A stretch of 64,000 nucleotides of DNA from Ascidiaceihabitans sp. GTDB taxonomy: Bacteria > Pseudomonadota > Alphaproteobacteria > Rhodobacterales > Rhodobacteraceae. This document shows positions 61,694 to 64,000 of the stretch, in pieces. Made by a program: the position numbers and the translations under genes. Numbering within the stretch: the stretch's first letter is position 1; each line of letters starts with the position of its first letter. Under the pieces are notes generated by a model. It was not told where the DNA came from and searched no databases. It saw only the letters and a list, made by a program, of their open reading frames with translations. The DNA is taken from assembly GCA_029251465.1 (NCBI GenBank), contig JAQXDI010000025.1, forward strand, positions 1 through 64,000. The letters run 5' to 3'.

Positions 61694-62410
61694 ATGGACA
61701 GTATTGACCCTTTCGCACCGACCTTGCCTACACCAACGGCAAACCGGCCCCTTTTAGGCCTGACCGTGTTGGTCATTGAGGACAGCCGTTTCGCGTGCGA
61801 AGCGATGCGACTGTTGTGTTTGCGCAGCGGTGCACGGATCAGACGTGCTGACAGCGTGCGCTCTGCGCGCCGCCACCTGAAAGTATACCGCCCGACAATT
61901 GCAATCATCGATATCGGCCTGCCCGATGGCAGCGGCATCGATCTGATCGCAGATCTTACGTCGACATCCCCGCGCCCAGAAGTGGTGATCGGGACATCCG
62001 GTGATGATTTCGAAGCAGACGTTATGGCCGCCGGTGCTGATGGCTATCTGGCCAAGCCGCTGACATCGTTGTCGGTGTTTCAGGAATGTATCCTGTCTTG
62101 CCTGCCCTCAGATCGTCGCCCAAATGGGCTGCGCGCGTTGTCTGACGAAAACGTTGAACCCGATCCGTTGGCCTATCAGGATGATATCGCCCATGTGGCG
62201 GACGTCTTGGAAGAAAACAAAGACGAACGTGTGCTGGATTACGTCGCGCAATTCACCAACGGTGTGGCGCGCAGTGCTAAGGATCGCCCGCTTGCCCAAG
62301 CAGCACAGGCCTTGGCCGATCGTCGTGCCCAAGGCAAAGCGGCCGCATCAGAAACTGCAAAGCTGGCAGGGCTGATCCAACTGCGGCTTGCCGACAGCAT
62401 CGCGATTTAA
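61694..62410 (+). CDS. Single receiver-domain response regulator, 238 aa
   Basis: Receiver domain with the acidic pair E29/D30 (LVIEDSRF), phospho-acceptor D73 (IIDIGLPDGSG), T101 (GTSG) and K121 (GYLAKPL), all intact. There is no DNA-binding or enzymatic output domain; the remaining 100 residues are helical (DDIAHVADVLEENKDERVLD, then YVAQFTNG) and may form a protein-protein module, perhaps HPt-like in shape but without a clear His motif. No histidine kinase is nearby. Signalling by partner binding is inferred. Confidence 0.88.
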   Translation: MDSIDPFAPTLPTPTANRPLLGLTVLVIEDSRFACEAMRLLCLRSGARIRRADSVRSARRHLKVYRPTIAIIDIGLPDGSGIDLIADLTSTSPRPEVVIGTSGDDFEADVMAAGADGYLAKPLTSLSVFQECILSCLPSDRRPNGLRALSDENVEPDPLAYQDDIAHVADVLEENKDERVLDYVAQFTNGVARSAKDRPLAQAAQALADRRAQGKAAASETAKLAGLIQLRLADSIAI

Positions 62411-62413
62411 AAT

Positions 62414-63142
62414 CTACGTTTGGGTTGGGTCGTCATTGGGGCGCACCAACCGCGTCAGATCGCTAAGCCGTTCGATCTGACGTCCGTCACTGTCAAAGTT
62501 GGACGGATTAAGCCACGCGGCAAATGCTTCTTTTAACGCTGGCCATTCCAGATCAATGGCAGCAAACCACGCCGTATCGCGGTTGCGGTTTTTCACGATT
62601 GTGGCTTGGCGAAAGACACCTTCGTAGCTGAACCCAAGACGCTGGGCGGCGCGGCGTGACGGCATATTCAGCGCATCACATTTCCATTCATAGCGCCGAT
62701 AGCCTGCCTCAAACGCCCAAGCCATCATCAGATACATCGCCTCTGTCGCAGCGCGGGTGTTTTGCAACGCAGGGCTCATGTTAAAGTGCCCGACCTCGAT
62801 AGACCCCGACTGCGGGGCGATCCGCAAATAGCTCGCCACCCCCTCAAATGCGCCTGTGTCCAGGTTTTTGATCGCATAGAACACGGTGTCGGTCATTTCT
62901 TGGGCCTCACGCGCCCACCGGTAATATTGCGACGCCGATGAAAACGGGCCGTATGGCAAATAATCCCACACATGATCGTGCCCCTCGAACGCGCGAAACA
63001 GCAAAGCTGCGTGTTTTTCAGCCTCAAGACGTTCTAGTCGCACGCTTGTGCCGGTTAAAATGCCAGGAAAAGGCGCATCCGGTTGGGACCAGCCAGTGAC
63101 GACGGGGCCCACGCGGCGCTCGGAGGAAGGTGTGTTGTTCAT
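62414..63142 (-). CDS. GNAT-family N-acetyltransferase, RimJ/RimL-like, 242 aa
   Basis: Acetyl-CoA-dependent acetyltransferase. The RimL-type pattern VRLERLEAEKHAALLFRAFE, then WDYLPYGPFSS, VASYLRIAPQSGSIEVGHFN and QNTRAATEAMYLMMAWAFEA, with YEWKCDALNMPSRRAAQRLG, which includes the family NxxS/RAAxRLGF signature. May acetylate a ribosomal protein N-terminus or a small molecule. It converges with the response regulator with 3 bases between. Confidence 0.92.
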   Translation of the reverse strand: MNNTPSSERRVGPVVTGWSQPDAPFPGILTGTSVRLERLEAEKHAALLFRAFEGHDHVWDYLPYGPFSSASQYYRWAREAQEMTDTVFYAIKNLDTGAFEGVASYLRIAPQSGSIEVGHFNMSPALQNTRAATEAMYLMMAWAFEAGYRRYEWKCDALNMPSRRAAQRLGFSYEGVFRQATIVKNRNRDTAWFAAIDLEWPALKEAFAAWLNPSNFDSDGRQIERLSDLTRLVRPNDDPTQT

Positions 63143-63199
63143 ACGCGAACACTAGGCGGGGAATCGCCAAGGGCCAAGCCCTGATAGACGCAATTCAGC

Positions 63200-64000
63200 C
63201 TAAAGAAGCAGCCCCGGATCGGTGCCCATTTCCATTCCTGGAAAAATGGATTGCTCAAGCACAGAGGTTTCAAGCCCCACCAATCCGCGCATCACCCAAG
63301 CCGCTTGGGCGCGCACGTCGCCGGTCGGCATCAGATCGCGCCCTTGATACAAATCAGAGGTGCCAAGGCCGGGCCAGTTGCCATGCACTTTGCCGCCTTT
63401 GATCGCACCACCTGCGGTGATCATCAGGCCGCCAGTGCCATGATCCGTGCCGCCGGTGCCGTTTTCCCGCGCGGTTCGCCCGAATTCTGTCATCACCACA
63501 ACGGCGGTCTTTTTCCAGATATTGCCGCGCAGGGTGTCGCGCAGATGGTCCAGCGTTTCGGCCAAACGCCCCAAAGCCAAACTTAGGTTGCGTTCTTGGG
63601 CTTGGTGCGTGTCCCAACCGTTCAGCGAAAATGCCGCGACGCGGGCGTCAGCGCGCAAACGTTTGGCGGCGAATTTCGCGACCTTCAGGTGGGCTTTGCC
63701 CCGCCCTGCGCGCTGCATTTGGGCCATCATATCTTCGCCGTTGTCCGCCATTTCACCCATTTGCCCACCGTCAGGTGACGACAGCAAACGCGCCTCGGCC
63801 AAGGCCGCATGCATGGCAGGGTCGTCTTGGGTGATCAAATCCATCAAACGTTCGGCTTGCGGGCTCATGGTGAGGTCAGCCTCAGGCGACCAATTGGCCA
63901 CGGGTGCGGCCCCTTTCAACAAGGCCATGTCGCCGCGTCCGATCGCATACGCCGTGTCGGCCTGAACGCCCGGAACCGCCTGCAACATGCGGTTCAACCA
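63200..64000 (-). CDS. DUF1501-domain protein, C-terminal part (5' end beyond window)
   Basis: The frame is open to the window edge (codon TGG at 63998-64000), so the N-terminal part, usually with a Tat signal, lies outside. Visible family features are GWDTHQAQERNLSLALGRLA, VVVMTEFGRTARENGTGGTD and HGTGGLMITAGGAIKGGKVH. These resemble an alkaline-phosphatase/sulfatase-like site. The function of DUF1501 proteins is poorly defined; many are exported. About 267 of roughly 390 residues are present. Confidence 0.9.
   Translation of the reverse strand, partial: WLNRMLQAVPGVQADTAYAIGRGDMALLKGAAPVANWSPEADLTMSPQAERLMDLITQDDPAMHAALAEARLLSSPDGGQMGEMADNGEDMMAQMQRAGRGKAHLKVAKFAAKRLRADARVAAFSLNGWDTHQAQERNLSLALGRLAETLDHLRDTLRGNIWKKTAVVVMTEFGRTARENGTGGTDHGTGGLMITAGGAIKGGKVHGNWPGLGTSDLYQGRDLMPTGDVRAQAAWVMRGLVGLETSVLEQSIFPGMEMGTDPGLLL

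Overview
The window is a chromosomal segment from an alphaproteobacterium of the order Rhodobacterales, most likely the marine Roseobacter group. This rests on gene content and order: mreBCD-mrdA-rodA; coaBC-dut-moeB; glnD, murJ and trpS close together; a second-type gltX; a sigma-32 of the RpoHII kind; and a DUF1467 gene next to methylmalonyl-CoA epimerase. GC is moderately high, with strong G/C third-position bias in most genes. No rRNA, tRNA, CRISPR array, insertion sequence or prophage was found, so this is mostly core chromosome with a few degraded genes.

Layout. 1-2.2 kb: the AT-rich tail of an unknown gene, a small exported protein, a cold-shock protein with a clear terminator, an L,D-transpeptidase and a small unknown protein. 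2.4-13.7 kb: a reductive pyrimidine (or related cyclic ureide) uptake and breakdown regulon. It holds a four-gene ABC importer, dihydropyrimidinase, a small unknown protein, an M20 carbamoyl-amidohydrolase, divergent rutR, and preA-preT dihydropyrimidine dehydrogenase. Two matching inverted repeats (9107-9122, 13769-13784) resemble RutR operators, one before each half. Embedded in this region (9.97-11.0 kb) are two tandem paralogous small genes of unknown function, the first interrupted by an in-frame TAA. 13.8-18.3 kb: a tesA-like esterase divergent from an ABC/FtsX-type exporter (ybbA-ybbP) and a gamma-glutamylcyclotransferase-like gene. 18.3-25.7 kb: MATE exporter, gltX, nadE, an 18-19 unit MORN-repeat secreted protein, an NTF2-sized unknown, and an SDR.

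25.8-27.5 kb: leuA, preceded by an unlisted 27-codon Leu-rich leader peptide and a 10-bp attenuator stem. 28.3-33.96 kb: the complete elongasome operon mreB-mreC-mreD-mrdA(PBP2)-rodA, followed by a ghrA-like reductase. 34.9-42.1 kb: M3 peptidase, SGNH hydrolase, a membrane-anchored MoeB/ThiF protein, dut, coaBC, and a translationally coupled rpoH-chaN pair. 42.2-45.6 kb: cobU-cobC, a GST, and a yifB gene broken by a single in-frame TAA. 45.6-52.8 kb: HSL-type esterase, gshB, yraN and rsmI, divergent from an LpoA-like PBP activator and glnD. 52.9-64 kb: Fe-alcohol dehydrogenase, a frameshifted DMT transporter, rsgA, murJ, a rhomboid homologue lacking catalytic residues, trpS, nitroreductase, EI24 protein, DUF1467, mce, a single-domain response regulator, a GNAT acetyltransferase and a truncated DUF1501 gene.

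The most noteworthy items are the two in-frame TAA interruptions, the paired RutR-like operators, the leu attenuator, the 46-residue super-repeat in the MORN protein, and six convergent gene pairs whose 3' ends overlap. All functions come from reading motifs by eye; no database search was run.
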